From NCBI GenBank assembly GCA_000787465.1, contig JSYX01000069.1, forward strand, positions 23,507 through 87,506: a DNA stretch of 64,000 bases. Direction: 5' to 3'. The notes below the pieces were generated by a model. It did no database searches. It was not told the origin of the DNA and was given only the letters and a program-made list of their open reading frames with translations. Of the stretch, positions 36,971 through 47,628 are shown piece after piece. The translations under genes were made by a program, and so were the position numbers. Source of the stretch: Thermomucor indicae-seudaticae. Its lineage: Eukaryota; Mucoromycota; Mucoromycetes; Mucorales; Lichtheimiaceae. How positions within the stretch are numbered: position 1 is the stretch's first letter; each line of letters starts with the position of its first letter.

Positions 36971-37361
36971 GTACTCTTTAACAGGAGCAGGAGACACTAT
37001 TAAACTCTCTTAAGGTTTTCTTTCGCTTCGGTCATGCATGGAGATTTTCTGACATTTTCTGTAGATTTGCAGGCGCATTTGTTGATTTAGAGATTTGCAG
37101 TCAACAAGCGGAGACGATTTTCCCGTGGTGTCAGTTCGATCCAATGTACAAATCGTTGGGTATGAAGAGAAGAATTGCTACTTGCTGCATATGCAGACTG
37201 TTCTCCTTGAAGTCGCGGATCAGACCCGCAACGCAAAATGGACAATGGAGCGTCTTTTTGGAAATTAGACGCTCTCAAAGGAGCAATGATCGACACTCAT
37301 TGTTCAAAGCTACTGTTTGCTTATTGTTCGCTATGCATCCTTCAGGTCTCGCGACACGAGA

Positions 37362-37368
37362 TATAAAT
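37362..37368 (+). promoter_or_regulatory. TATA box (TATAAAT) of the chitinase gene
   Basis: TATAAAT lies about 64-70 bp upstream of the chitinase ATG at 37432. Confidence 0.6.
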
Positions 37369-37431
37369 TGCGCAGCTCTTCCTTAGGGCATCTGCTTCAT
37401 AAAGCCTTTTCACCTTTTAGCTCTAACAGCC

Positions 37432-39401
37432 ATGATATTCTTTTCGCTGACACTTGGCCTGCTGGCTTTTTTGCCAGCAGTTTCCTTTGGTCACAAATTT
37501 GATCCCCTGGAGCACACGAATTTTGTCAATTACTGGTGGGAACTCGCGTCAATGCATTTTTGTCGAGCGCAGTAATAGGCTCATCAGGCGGGCTTTGTTG
37601 ATAAATACAGGGGTCAGAATTCTGCCAGTGTGGATGGATCTTCCCAAAGTGGGCAAAAAGTGAGCAGCAGATGCCTCCACAGCCTCTAGAAAAGGTAGCC
37701 ATGTGTTGTAAAGCGATTATCATACTATTGCCAAAGATGACACTCAAGACATTATTGTTGTATCGTTTCTATATCAATTTGGTATAACCAATATGCAAAG
37801 TTTGAGCGATTCTTATGATACTGAAGAAACCTTGAAACAGGGATCAACTTGGACCTTGCGATTGATTTGTCTTCTACAAGTAAGAATTGTGCAGGGACAT
37901 TTAAAGGTAAGTTCGTCCCCTCACAAGCCTTGGAAAATAACTAATGGCGGCGTCAGGCACAAGTCTTTTGAATTGTCCCAGCATGGGATCAGGTCAGCTA
38001 CCTATAACTGCGTAATCTGGTTATCTTCTAAAATTACAGGTTAGATATTGGATACTGTCAGTCTCGCGAAAAGAAGATTTTGTTGTCGCTGGGTGGGGCT
38101 ACAGCAACTTACGGCCTCAAATCGGCAACAGATGGTCAATATGTGGCAGATCGACTTTGGAACTCCTTTGGCGGGGGATCGGGCACAGTGAGACCCTTCG
38201 GCAACGTGTCTGTCGATGGATTCGACCTTGATATTGAAGCTGGTGAAAAGGACGGATACACTGCGTTCGTTGAGCGAATGCGCGAGCACTACGGTTTGTG
38301 TTGTATTGCTCTTTTCCTTTGAAACCAATCATGTCTGCTGACAGATGTCGAGCAGCTTCCGATCGGTCCAAAGAGTACTACATATCGGCAGCGCCACAAT
38401 GCCCGTATCAGGACGAGTATCTCTCAGATACATTAAATAGTGCATGGTTTGATTTTGTTTGGTACGTGATATTGTGCACAGGAGCAGTACAGTACCAGCA
38501 ATCTTATTAGAAATCGCTATTACTTCATTGCAGGATTCAGTTTTACAATAATGTAGGTGTATACGGTACTACGACGTATTTCATTGCAACTAATTGCTTC
38601 TATCCTAAAAGTATTGTAATTTGCTAAGCGACCAATTTAATTACGATACATGGCATGAATGGACTCGGACGAAGGCGATCAACAAAAACGTACGGTTATA
38701 TATTGGCATTCCCGGTAGCCCTACAGCAGCAAGCAATGGATATGTCTCGTACAGTCAGCTGATTGGCAAGATCGACCAGATCCGCTCCAAATACGAGTCA
38801 TTCGGTGGCATCATGAGGTGGGATGCTTCAGCAGCTTATTCCTATACTGAGGATGTGCAGCCCAACTACGCTGTGGCTGTATCTCGGTTCCTGCACAGGT
38901 AAATGACTGATTATTACACCTGCAATATAAACCATCTAATGTAGCAACAGTCTAAACGCGTCTGAAAACCTCTCATCCAGCCCGCTTGAGCCTTCACCAA
39001 CCATCTCAGATATGGTTTCGACTACGGCGATCAGGAGTTGGCTCACAACTACCTTGGCTGCTACAATGACCAGCCCTCTTTCACCACCTTCTTCTCCTCC
39101 TGCTGCGATCGATTCCCGACAATGCTCTTCCTCGATGCCCAATGTGATTTGCATTGGATCCATGTATGCTCAGTGCGTGTACGGTCAATGGCTTTTACGA
39201 CCTTGCGCTCCTGGACTTGTCTGCCAATCCGACGATGGGGTTGCTTTTTGCGGTTTCCCTGTCGACAGCCGAGAAGGATCCCTGGTGCCCAGTCCTTCCG
39301 GCGATCGACGCGCAAATGAATACTCTCTCTCCTACTTTGCCGTCTCGATAGCAATGCCTCTATCCAGTTTCATGCCAACTTTGGCAATATGGATAACATG
39401 A
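37432..39401 (+). CDS. Secreted GH18 chitinase with C-terminal CBM19-like domain
   Basis: An endo-type, class III-like chitinase that cleaves beta-1,4-N-acetylglucosamine chains. Exon 1 gives a signal peptide (MIFFSLTLGLLAFLPAVSFG). Splicing restores the strand-1 motif YW|GQNSASV, then DIIVVSFLYQFG|INLDLAI, GSDIGYCQ and KKILLSLGGATATYGLKS. The catalytic motif is GFDLDIEAG, with Glu as proton donor. It continues EYYISAAPQCPYQDEYLSDT, QFYNN|YCNLLSDQF, YIGIPGSPTAASNGYVSYSQ and GGIMRWDASAAYSY. After a Ser/Pro/Thr linker comes a Cys-rich CBM19-like module (GSMYAQCVYGQWLLRPCAPG then LVCQSDDGVAFCGFP). The end is hydrophobic (YFAVSIAMPLSS...), possibly a GPI signal. Around nine introns were needed. 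Likely roles are wall remodelling or chitin feeding. Confidence 0.93.
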
Positions 39402-40734
39402 CGCCGACAGGTTATACGAGTCATAAGCACCTTTTTCAACGGATGGAATCTCGTCTGGCTCAAGAGACCGGGGACGGTAGAGTAAATGAATAATGGCTTT
39501 TTGCGTAATACATTGTTAGTCTTTATGTCAGTGTCTTGAAATGACTTATATTTGCGGTTCGACAAGCAATATATGAGCCTTCTGACGGCTCGATCCGAGA
39601 CCTGGCCCATTTCGCCGTCAATCCAATATCGTTTGTCGACGTGTTGGGCCATGGGAAAGATAGCATTAACCGTACGACGTCAGGTTGCTAGATAGACACT
39701 CATCACTCTCAAGTTGTCAGGATTAAACCCACCAATGGCGACCTGGAAGAAAACTGTGCTGGGTGTAAACACACGAGCCTGGATGCTGTGTCGCTAAGCG
39801 CTGCTGAATGGGTTTTACTGAATGACAAATGGATGTTAGACGAAGGCTACTGCATGAATCTCTTGTGGCTCCTTAGATATGGTATCCGGACCGCTGACAC
39901 ATGCGTTTTCTCACACCAATGCTAATAAAGTTCAATATTTGATATAGAATGTTAAAACACTCCTTCTGGCTGATTCACGCGCTCTTTTCATTAACCGCAT
40001 CCAGCTAAGGGATCGAACGGTCATTAACTGTAACAGATGACTAACTCCAGCCGAGATTTTGTTTGATAGTTGTTGTGATTTTGACCAAAGTGCAAAACTT
40101 CCAGATCACACACACCTCGAGACAGCGGCAAAGCGCCAGCAGCGTGAATTTGCACAGAAACGTGTCCGAAAACTGCATCCTGATTGATATTATGTTTGTG
40201 ATTGGTCCATTGTCATGTCTGTTCACGACCTAAATAGATGCCAAATGCACGTTGAGACTTGCCTGGTAACTTTTAATAATGCTTTTCCTCTGTTTAATCT
40301 ACTGCTAGCTTGCGATCTCTGTGCAGCGGTTACAAAAGAACCTTTATCGAGACCGCTTGTATGGACGAACATCGTTCATATTCATTCGATCCCGAATACA
40401 GTATCTGTGATCAAGAAGAGAGCACGTGGAGAACGGGACCATTGCCGAGATAGTGGAAATGGAGCAAGTACACACATAGGATGTCATTTCCTTTTCTATG
40501 CGTTTTCCGAGTTGCCTAAGCCGAGAAGCTTGTTGGTAGCTGCCATTATGTTAAATGGCGCATCCAGACAATATTTTATTAAAAGATATTGGCGCAAGGC
40601 AGAAACAGCTCAGGTAATATCTCCAGTTGCTACCAGTGAGCATAATATAAATAAGGAAAGAAAAAATGATGCCCAAGAATCAGCTCAACGTAAAACAAAG
40701 GTTATGCGTAAAAGAAGCGTTCGATGAAAGTTGG
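39402..40734. other. Intergenic region between chitinase and GATA genes
   Basis: Convergent 3' ends flank it. A 170-codon plus-strand frame at 40215-40727 (MSVHDLNRCQMHVETCLVTF..., Lys/Arg-rich tail) is the longest open stretch but lacks a recognised domain and has no clear promoter. I leave it uncalled. The remainder is AT-rich spacer. Confidence 0.35.
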
Positions 40735-41811
40735 TTATTTTTTGGATTGAAGTCTTCCCTTGCTTGTTGAAGCCCGTTTGGGAACAGAGGTCTTGCCGCG
40801 CCGGAGAGACTTCCGATTTCGTCTTTTTATGACGTCCGTCTTTAGACTCAAGGGACGTAACGTGCCATGCAATTTAAGAAAAAGACCACAAGCGTTACAT
40901 AGTGGATCGCCTTCAGTATTTCGCCGCCATGAAGGGGTATTAGATGTCCCGCAATTTGTGCATCTGATAACGCCAGGGCTATTGGATGTGGTTTGTTTTT
41001 TAGCCGATCGTCGTGGTTGCCGTCGGCTAGACCAGTCTGGGTCATCACTGTCATCATCCCTATCAAAGGTATCTGAAGAGTAGGATGGATCGCTGTCTTC
41101 ATCCTCGCTTTCTGGCTGCTTTTCCGTGTCGCTGAGCATTAACCAATCATTGCCGCCGTCGTCCCCTTGGCTCGCCACAGGCTTTATTGTTTCTGACGAA
41201 TGATGATCGCACGGCTGGCCACATGTCTCGAAAGGGTAAACCGTCATCCTCTTTTCGTTGTGCGACGAGTACTGAGAATGATCAGCGAGGGTTTCATCAC
41301 GGTCCTTGGGACTGGAGGGCTCTGAGAGTGGAAGTATCTGACCGGGATGCACACAATCATCCGCCTGCGGAAAGCCACCCGTGTCATGTTGTATTACTCC
41401 GGAGGACAGAATGTCTATATCGAGAAGAGGTTGTTCCGAGGTCCAGAGCGGCGTTACGTCTGGCAGTTGCTGCGCCGTCTGTGAAAAGAGACCTCCGTTT
41501 GTAGGGAATAGACGCTCGTCGGAAGGAAAGCAACCGGACTGAATGCTTGGCCTTGAGACGTACGAGGTCAAGGCAAGCTCTGGATTCATCTCAGGAAAGG
41601 TGGCGACGCTGTGGGTCCGGCTGCATATTGAATAGAAGCTCTGTGGCTCTGTCAAGAGTTCGGATGAAGCATTCGCGGGCTGTCGCTCGGAACGGCCGGG
41701 TAGCAATGGTGTTTGCATATCCCAGCTGTCTAAATCAGGCAGAGGAACAAGACGATGGTAAGGCAGCATGGTTTGAACTTTCCAAGCGACACTGGAAAGG
41801 AAAAGAGGCAA
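40735..41811 (-). CDS. GATA-type zinc-finger transcription factor, AreA/Gat1 class
   Basis: A 358-residue single-exon frame. The C-terminal finger is CTNC-(17)-[24 protein letters not shown] then [20 protein letters not shown], followed by the basic tail [17 protein letters not shown]. The C-x2-C-x17-C-x2-C spacing and GLFLKLHG are typical of fungal nitrogen and related regulators (AreA, Gln3, Nit2, Gat1). Residues 200-270 are acidic and Ser-rich, which fits an activation region. The true start is uncertain: Met at 41811, 41769 or later are all possible. AreA-class proteins bind GATA sites of nitrogen-utilisation genes, but I see no direct sign of the target genes. Confidence 0.9.
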   Translation of the reverse strand: MPLFLSSVAWKVQTMLPYHRLVPLPDLDSWDMQTPLLPGRSERQPANASSELLTEPQSFYSICSRTHSVATFPEMNPELALTSYVSRPSIQSGCFPSDERLFPTNGGLFSQTAQQLPDVTPLWTSEQPLLDIDILSSGVIQHDTGGFPQADDCVHPGQILPLSEPSSPKDRDETLADHSQYSSHNEKRMTVYPFETCGQPCDHHSSETIKPVASQGDDGGNDWLMLSDTEKQPESEDEDSDPSYSSDTFDRDDDSDDPDWSSRRQPRRSAKKQTTSNSPGVIRCTNCGTSNTPSWRRNTEGDPLCNACGLFLKLHGTLRPLSLKTDVIKRRNRKSLRRGKTSVPKRASTSKGRLQSKK

Positions 41812-42579
41812 ATGTCAGGGATTCTGCCTTTTCCAAAAGGACCCAGGGCTTTCCGGTGCATTTACCCGAAAAATTTCGTGACCTTGAAATTTTTGGACTG
41901 CAGGCCTACAGCGGCAAAGCGAAACTTGTCGTACTCGCTGATCCAAGTCTCTCTGTCAAGAAAAGAGACGAAGCCGAACACAGTCATACTGGGAAGCATC
42001 TTTTGAGGACTAGTCATCGTTCGCATAAATGGATGATTCTGATATACATCTGTGGATTCGCTGATGGTCTGCTTTTATCTAAGATTACGATCATGATAAG
42101 CAAGAATTCCTTCGAACGCATCATGACATGTAAGTAAGATAGCTGAAAAGTGGCGGGCTTACGTGGTCAGCAGTCTCTTAAGCCAATTAAGTTCATTATT
42201 TTTGACTATTGTATCGGACAATCAGTCAATCGCTGTTAAAAGCCTTCATTGTTGACCAGTAACACCTCAAGACGGTGTAATCAGCTTTATTGATGTACTT
42301 CGAAAAGTCTTCATTGAGTTAACTAATCGGCTTCAAAGCCTGAGACGAAAAGAGTTACCCTATGTACCTTTACCAGCAATGACTCTCGATGCTAGGTGGA
42401 AGGACGGAAACTCTTATAGAAAACATAGCTCATACTTTTTGCCCACTTGAGAGTTCACCGAGTGTTGCACGCATCATAAGACACTTTACTGTTCTCATGC
42501 ATAATATATAGAATTAGCCAGCATCTGGGTTGATAGAAAAGCATTACTAATTTTGTACATGCATTTACAGATTTCATCA
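41812..42579. other. Intergenic region upstream of the GATA gene
   Basis: A plus-strand frame starting at 41547 runs to 42137 but is antisense to the GATA gene for its first half, so it is rejected. The region probably contains the GATA promoter and the 3' UTR of the F-box locus. Confidence 0.4.
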
Positions 42580-44728
42580 CTAGCAAGGTATGAAACGAAC
42601 AGCTCCATTCCGTTCACGGATATATCTTCCATGAAGGTCCTCAGTTGAACTTGTCCCGCGATACAATATCTCTACTTCGTCTTTCCGCTCACAGAGAAAT
42701 CCATAAATATCGTCGCGGGTGATGTGCTCACAATACCAGAACGACAAACGTTTTAATCGAGGTAAGTTAACGAGGAGTTTCAGCATTTGGCCTGTAACCA
42801 TTCCTCGTGAACAAATGTCCAAATCCTCTACGGTGGAGTCTTTCCATCCAGTTGCAAATGCAAACGCTATAACATCGTCGTTCAAAGCATCGGATCCGAT
42901 GAAAACTTTCACAGGTTGCTTCGTCGACAGTGCTTCCATAAGTGCCGATAGGCTCGTGCTCGATGAATCGCTCTCCTGAAAATTGATCGTTTTCAAGCTT
43001 TGGGACTTTGCAATAAGAGAACGTAATCCTTCTGTTGGCAGGTTCTGACAGTATTCGAGACTAAGTTCTTGCGGATTCTTCAGCTCGCCCATACTTCTAA
43101 AAGCTTTGTCCCAGCCTTGCAGATCGAAATATTGAAAGGTAACGGACCGTAATGCACAGGCAGTTTCCGCCCGCAGTGCCATAGACTCCCTTAAAGTCTT
43201 AGCTCCTGTAGGCGTCAGCAATCGCTCAGGATAAAGTTCCAGCTCCCGCAAACATGGAGCACCCAACGCAGCAAGTGTTTTAAAGGCCTCTTATGCAGGT
43301 TCCGTAGCACTTGCGTTCATTTGAATGATCTCCAAAGTGTGATGATATCGCCGGAAAAAGAGCTCCATGATCTTAGCAACGTCGGCTCCAGAGCTCAGAT
43401 ACAACTGCCGCAATCCGGATCTGTTATCGTTGCTACGACACCACTCATTAAAAGGTTCATCGCTGTTCTCATCGAAATATAACCGTGCAAGGTGTGGACA
43501 ATACTAGTATACCATGTTAAGCAGTTCGTCATGGTTTGTGATATCATTCGGAATTAGCCCCAGCATTCTTAAGTCGGGGCAGAACTTCAGGAGGCCATCG
43601 AGAAGCTCTGTCGAAAATGTCATGCCTGCTATTTACAAGCAGGTTAGCCGCAGACGATGACTGGGCCATTGCTGTCGTTCAAACGTATCACCACGATACC
43701 CTGGGGCGTAAACTATCAGGTCTGTTAGATTGAGACAAATGCCTAACGCGGACGCCGCAAACTGAAACACATGTTTGTGGTTCAGATAGATCTCAAACTT
43801 GGTAAGATACCCGCTATTCAACTTGATTAGGTCGCCTAACGCGCTGAACAAGCGGGGTACTCGTTCAATCGTTCTACGGTTATCTTCGTAAGTAATCTCT
43901 ACGACGATTGTTGAACAATACGGACGATAGCGTTTGAGAAACAGCCTACAGTGGCTTACCAATATGCTCTATGTGAGAGCATCCAATGGATCTCAAGTAG
44001 TCCAGTGCGTCTGCGGCTTTAACATGCAAATCAAGCAAAGTCAGGATCCGCAGGCCTTGTCTAAGCTTTGCGGCTTTCGTTAGATGGATGCGAGGAATTA
44101 AAGCATCAGTCAAATCAAGCTTCCGATACATGGGCGTCCACTGATCGAAAAAATTGCGCCAGCTTCTGCACGTCAACGAGGCGTTCACACAGTATTTGAG
44201 AGATAGATGGGAGAATACGCGGTTGAGGATGTCATATGAGAAACTCTGCAAGACATGACCGTTTGTTTTCTCTACTTGTCTTTCCAAGCTTTGCTTCCGC
44301 GCAACAAAAGTGTGATATAGAGAGTGTTTCGTAGAAACTGAGCTCAACAGGTTGCTCAAAGTAACCAGCGCTTTCCCGTCATTGCCCTGTAATTGCAATA
44401 CAGCAGCTGCCGTCAGGTAGCCGGCAGGTAACTCTGGTGAAAGTTCAATAGATCTATTAGCGTCTTCCACGGGTTTCTTGTAGTCTCCACTGCCTTTATA
44501 GGCCTCTGCACGATGTGCGTAGAGAATGGATAAAATGGAACACTGAACATCTTTGATCGCAACAGTGAAGAACTCAATAGCGAGAGAATACAAGTGACGT
44601 GCTGTCTGTTGCTTTCCGAGGTCAAAGATCGTCTGCAAAGTATCAAAAGGCAGGTCTCCACAGATCAGGCCATCCGTATCAGGTGTGAGAGATGCTGCTA
44701 GTCCTTTAGTTAAAGCAACGTTGCTCAT
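42580..44728 (-). pseudogene. TPR/F-box/LRR protein gene interrupted by three nonsense codons
   Basis: The N-terminal exon (44728 downwards) contains TPR-like helices (YSLAIEFFTVAIKDVQ, LYAHRAEAYKGSGDYKKPVE), then an F-box (FSYDILNRVFSHLSLKYC and CRSWRNFFDQW). A normal 60-nt intron (about 43958-43899) joins IEH to IEITYEDNRRTIERVPRLF. From there one frame continues to 42580 as leucine-rich repeats, ending RERNGAVRFIPC. It is broken by TAA (43633-43635), TAG (43504-43506) and TAA (43291-43293). Segments between the stops are protein-like (MTFSTELLDGLLKFCPDL, HLARLYFDENSDEPFNEW). No indels are needed. An intact protein would be an SCF ubiquitin-ligase adaptor similar in layout to Pof3/Dia2. A sequencing error repeated three times is unlikely. 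Confidence 0.75.
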
Positions 44729-45454
44729 TTTGATTGTACTGTTCTCATACCACGATCGCTATTCTCAATGAGAGCAATTGTGGCAAGAAAAGCGTAACGA
44801 ACCGGAATCGTAATCCGATTTTCAATGCATATAACAAGGAAAGAGTTGCAGCGCTACTGTTGTGATTTGGAGAACAGCTAAAAGGGATGCTTAATCTGTT
44901 CTTTTTTGATGTATCGGCGTTCTTGGCCTGACATGTCTCGTAGCATAGATGCCAATTACCTTCGTCTTTCCGCCTATCGTAGTCTTTGCAAAGCGAACCC
45001 CCAAAAAGTGTACCCTGGCCCTTATTTCTAAAAAGTAGTACGCGTCGCGTGTTGAGTAACGCACTCATACTACGCATTCGCTCGGAAACTACATTCGCTG
45101 CTCGGTTGTCTGTTGTACGCTCAGTAGCTTATGGAAACAATGGGCGTAAGTTCGCCAAAGCATAGAATTCGATCATCGAAATGTTCTGTTTTTTTTCCGT
45201 TTTGCAAGTGCAAGTCGTCATAATGACCACACCTGAATTGAATACTTCACACTATCAGAGTGATATCAATTCCTTTTCTCGATTATCGTTCTAGAACAAG
45301 CAACGGAACATCTGTGACACCGTTCAATTTATCAACGAGAATCCACTATCAAGTCCCTTCACGCAAACTACAAAGCATTCCCAATTTCCAAGACAAGAAC
45401 AGACGCTAACTGCGACTGACTCGTATATACAAGAACATTCGGTAAGCGTGGAGG
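44729..45454. other. Divergent intergenic region
   Basis: It lies between the F-box locus (-) and a small gene (+). A 110-codon minus-strand frame (44745-45077) is Leu/Arg-rich without a domain; I reject it. Confidence 0.35.
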
Positions 45455-45888
45455 ATGACCGGGATATTAGGTAAGGATTGATGGGATATATTCTTCACAG
45501 GCGCGCAAGGTCCAAGTTCTGTGCTTGCAATGGCAAGAGCATCTTTTGCCAAATTGTGTGTTGGTAAGTTCTTCTGTTTCGACGTTCTATTGATTCAAAA
45601 TTCTATTGACGGCTTCCTTTTTGCTAGGTCTCCTTTCATTTGAAAAGTCGGGTCTTGTGAGACACGGCCTTCCACCTGTCACATGTCCTGAGGTCGTTCG
45701 TCGATTATCCTTCCGGGGTAAGTAAAGTGTTACTTTTACAACGAAGAGCGAAAGACGATGATTGGACCTATGTGCCGCTCGAAGCATATCTTGCGTTAGC
45801 TGAAAGCCAATTTTCAGCGGAAATTAAGCAAGCGCATTCTGCAGCTCAGCGCGAACTTGGCTTGCAGTGGATGCAAAATAGACTCTGA
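45455..45888 (+). CDS. Small multi-exon protein of unknown function
   Basis: Exon 1 from ATG at 45455 gives MTGILG; a 30-nt GTAAGG...CACAG gap joins AQGPSSVLAMARASFAKLCV. A second intron from GTAAGT (about 45565) to an AG near 45662 restores a frame reading TAFHLSHVLRSFVDYPSGVS, then KVLLLQRRAKDDDWTYVPLE and AYLALAESQFSAEIKQAHSA, ending QWMQNRL with TGA at 45886-45888. The last exon has convincing amphipathic, coding-like composition, but the first two junctions are less sure. I recognise no family. Confidence 0.45.
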
Positions 45889-46217
45889 GTAGCACAGAAA
45901 GTCTAATCAGTAAACAGAATCATGCGATGATCACCATCAAGCTGATGGACTGATCATATCATCTTTTCCAGCAAGGAAAGCGTTTGCAAAACGGCAATAC
46001 AAGTTACATCCATCGCCTCACTTGCAGAAGGATCGGCAAGTGTATAGGGGCGTTCCTACTGGTCAATTCCGAGCCGTGATACCCTCTACAAAAGCGATTC
46101 CATGGTCGGCGCCAAAACTCCGCGGCTTGATGAACCTTCCGTATAAAACCTTCAGCATATCGGCTCGTAGGTTTCCTTTTCCTTTGCTTTCTACGTTATC
46201 CATTTTACTTCTTTAAC
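45889..46217. other. Promoter region of the dioxygenase gene
   Basis: About 330 bp without coding signal. It directly precedes the ATG at 46218 and should contain its promoter. I could not identify a convincing TATA box or a cluster of GATA sites. Confidence 0.4.
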
Positions 46218-47628
46218 ATGACTTTTACCATTGAACCTATTGTGCCTACCCCAGCTCAGAGCGGCGTCGACTTCGGCGCCATGATCCATGACTTAGACCT
46301 CGAGAAATTAACAGGTTTGTAGGAAGGAACGAGATAAGGATATATATATACAGCAAGCGATAACTCAACGGAATGCACAGACGAGGACTTTAAGAAGCTT
46401 GAGGAAGCCGTTTATACTTATCAGGTTGTCGTCATTCGAAATCAAGGCCATATCTCACCCAAGACTCAATATGAAGTTACGAAACGGTTCGAACCGGAGG
46501 TGGACACTTATGGTCATGGTGCACAACACCGTGCCAAAGAATCTGTCATCGCTCGCGACCTTTCGCCGTTGCCGGAGGTGCCCCAGGTTCAGCTTCTTGG
46601 TAACGGCCTGGTCAGGGATTATCAAGGAGTAAAGGAACGTCAATTGAAACATCCTCATCACCGAGTATTTCACCATACTGTACTCTCCGATGAAGACGAG
46701 GCTGCTGGCAAGACTCGCTTCTACCGATGGCACATGGATGCAGCTCTCTACAAATTAAACCCACCCAAGGTGACGACCCTGTTTGGCTTCAAGAACCCAG
46801 TAAGTGTGTGCAGATACATAGCTTGGCATGCACGAAATTCATGCAAGAATTGTGTGCTAGGAACCACGGCGTCAAACTGTTGTATATGACGATGGCACTG
46901 GTCACACCTTGGATGTGCAACTTGGAACTACTGCATGTGAGTGATGATCAGAGGGAAACAGGAAAAATACCGGTTATTCTCATGTGTACATACTGTATAC
47001 AGTTATCTCTGGCCAAAAGGCTTTCGAGCTTTTGCCGCCTGACCTGAAAGAACTGGCATTCCGTACCAAGGTCAAATACGCACCTCATCCGTATTTGTGG
47101 ATGTCCAAGGCAAAAGCACATTCGACTGGCTTAGGCATGGTTAGCGAAGGCAAGGAATTGACGCCTGAAGAACTGCCACCCATTGAAGAAGACGCTATCA
47201 AGATTTATCCCATGGTAAGTGATGGAGATGTGGTATATTAGGTGGGGAGCGAGTGTTGTTGAGCGTTTCCATATACATAGCTTTGGAAGAACCCAGTTAC
47301 CGGGAAGATCCATCTGCAGGTTCATCCAGCAGCTGTGCAAGATCTTATTATTGATGGTAAGCCAATGGGTGACCTCAAAAGAGTTCGTGAGCTGCTTTAC
47401 AAGATGCAGCGACCGGCCATTAACCCAGAGAACGTGTATGCTCACGAATGGAAGGATGGAGACATGGTCATCTTCCATAACCGAGGAGTCCTACATTCCG
47501 TCGTTGGGTCTTTGAAGGACACCGATATTCGCATTTTCCAGCAGTGTAACATGGCCAGTGCTGCCGAGCCTATTCCTCCCACTGAAGAAGACATGGCTCC
47601 CTATCTCAAGCCCGCCGTAGCTACTTAG
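46218..47628 (+). CDS. xanA: XanA-like Fe(II)/2-oxoglutarate-dependent xanthine dioxygenase
   Basis: A cupin-type dioxygenase of the TauD superfamily; the fungal XanA subfamily turns xanthine to uric acid. The start at 46218 gives MTFTIEPIVPTPAQSG. An intron (about 46315-46380) leads to DEDFKKLEEAVYTYQVVVIR and the XanA block TKRFEPEVDTYGHGAQHRA, then LPEVPQVQLLGNGLVRDY. The first iron ligands are in TRFYRWHMDAALY (H-x-D). Splicing recovers RRQTVVYDDGTGHTLDVQL, then GQKAFELLPPDLKELAF, LWKNPVTGKIHLQVHP and WKDGDMVIFHNRGVLHSVVG, which supplies the distal His and the 2-oxoglutarate-binding Arg. Four introns were inferred. It aligns better with XanA than with taurine dioxygenases. Confidence 0.88.

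Noticed and set aside
40215..40727. 170-codon plus-strand frame with basic tail
   Set aside because: No domain, signal or promoter and composition like spacer; kept only as a note in the intergenic entry.
41547..42137. 196-codon plus-strand frame
   Set aside because: Half of it is antisense to the GATA gene; no domain or promoter.
42580..44728. Alternative genetic code (TAA/TAG as Gln)
   Set aside because: The intact genes in the window use TAA, TAG or TGA as terminal stops and lack in-frame stops, so decay of this locus is simpler.
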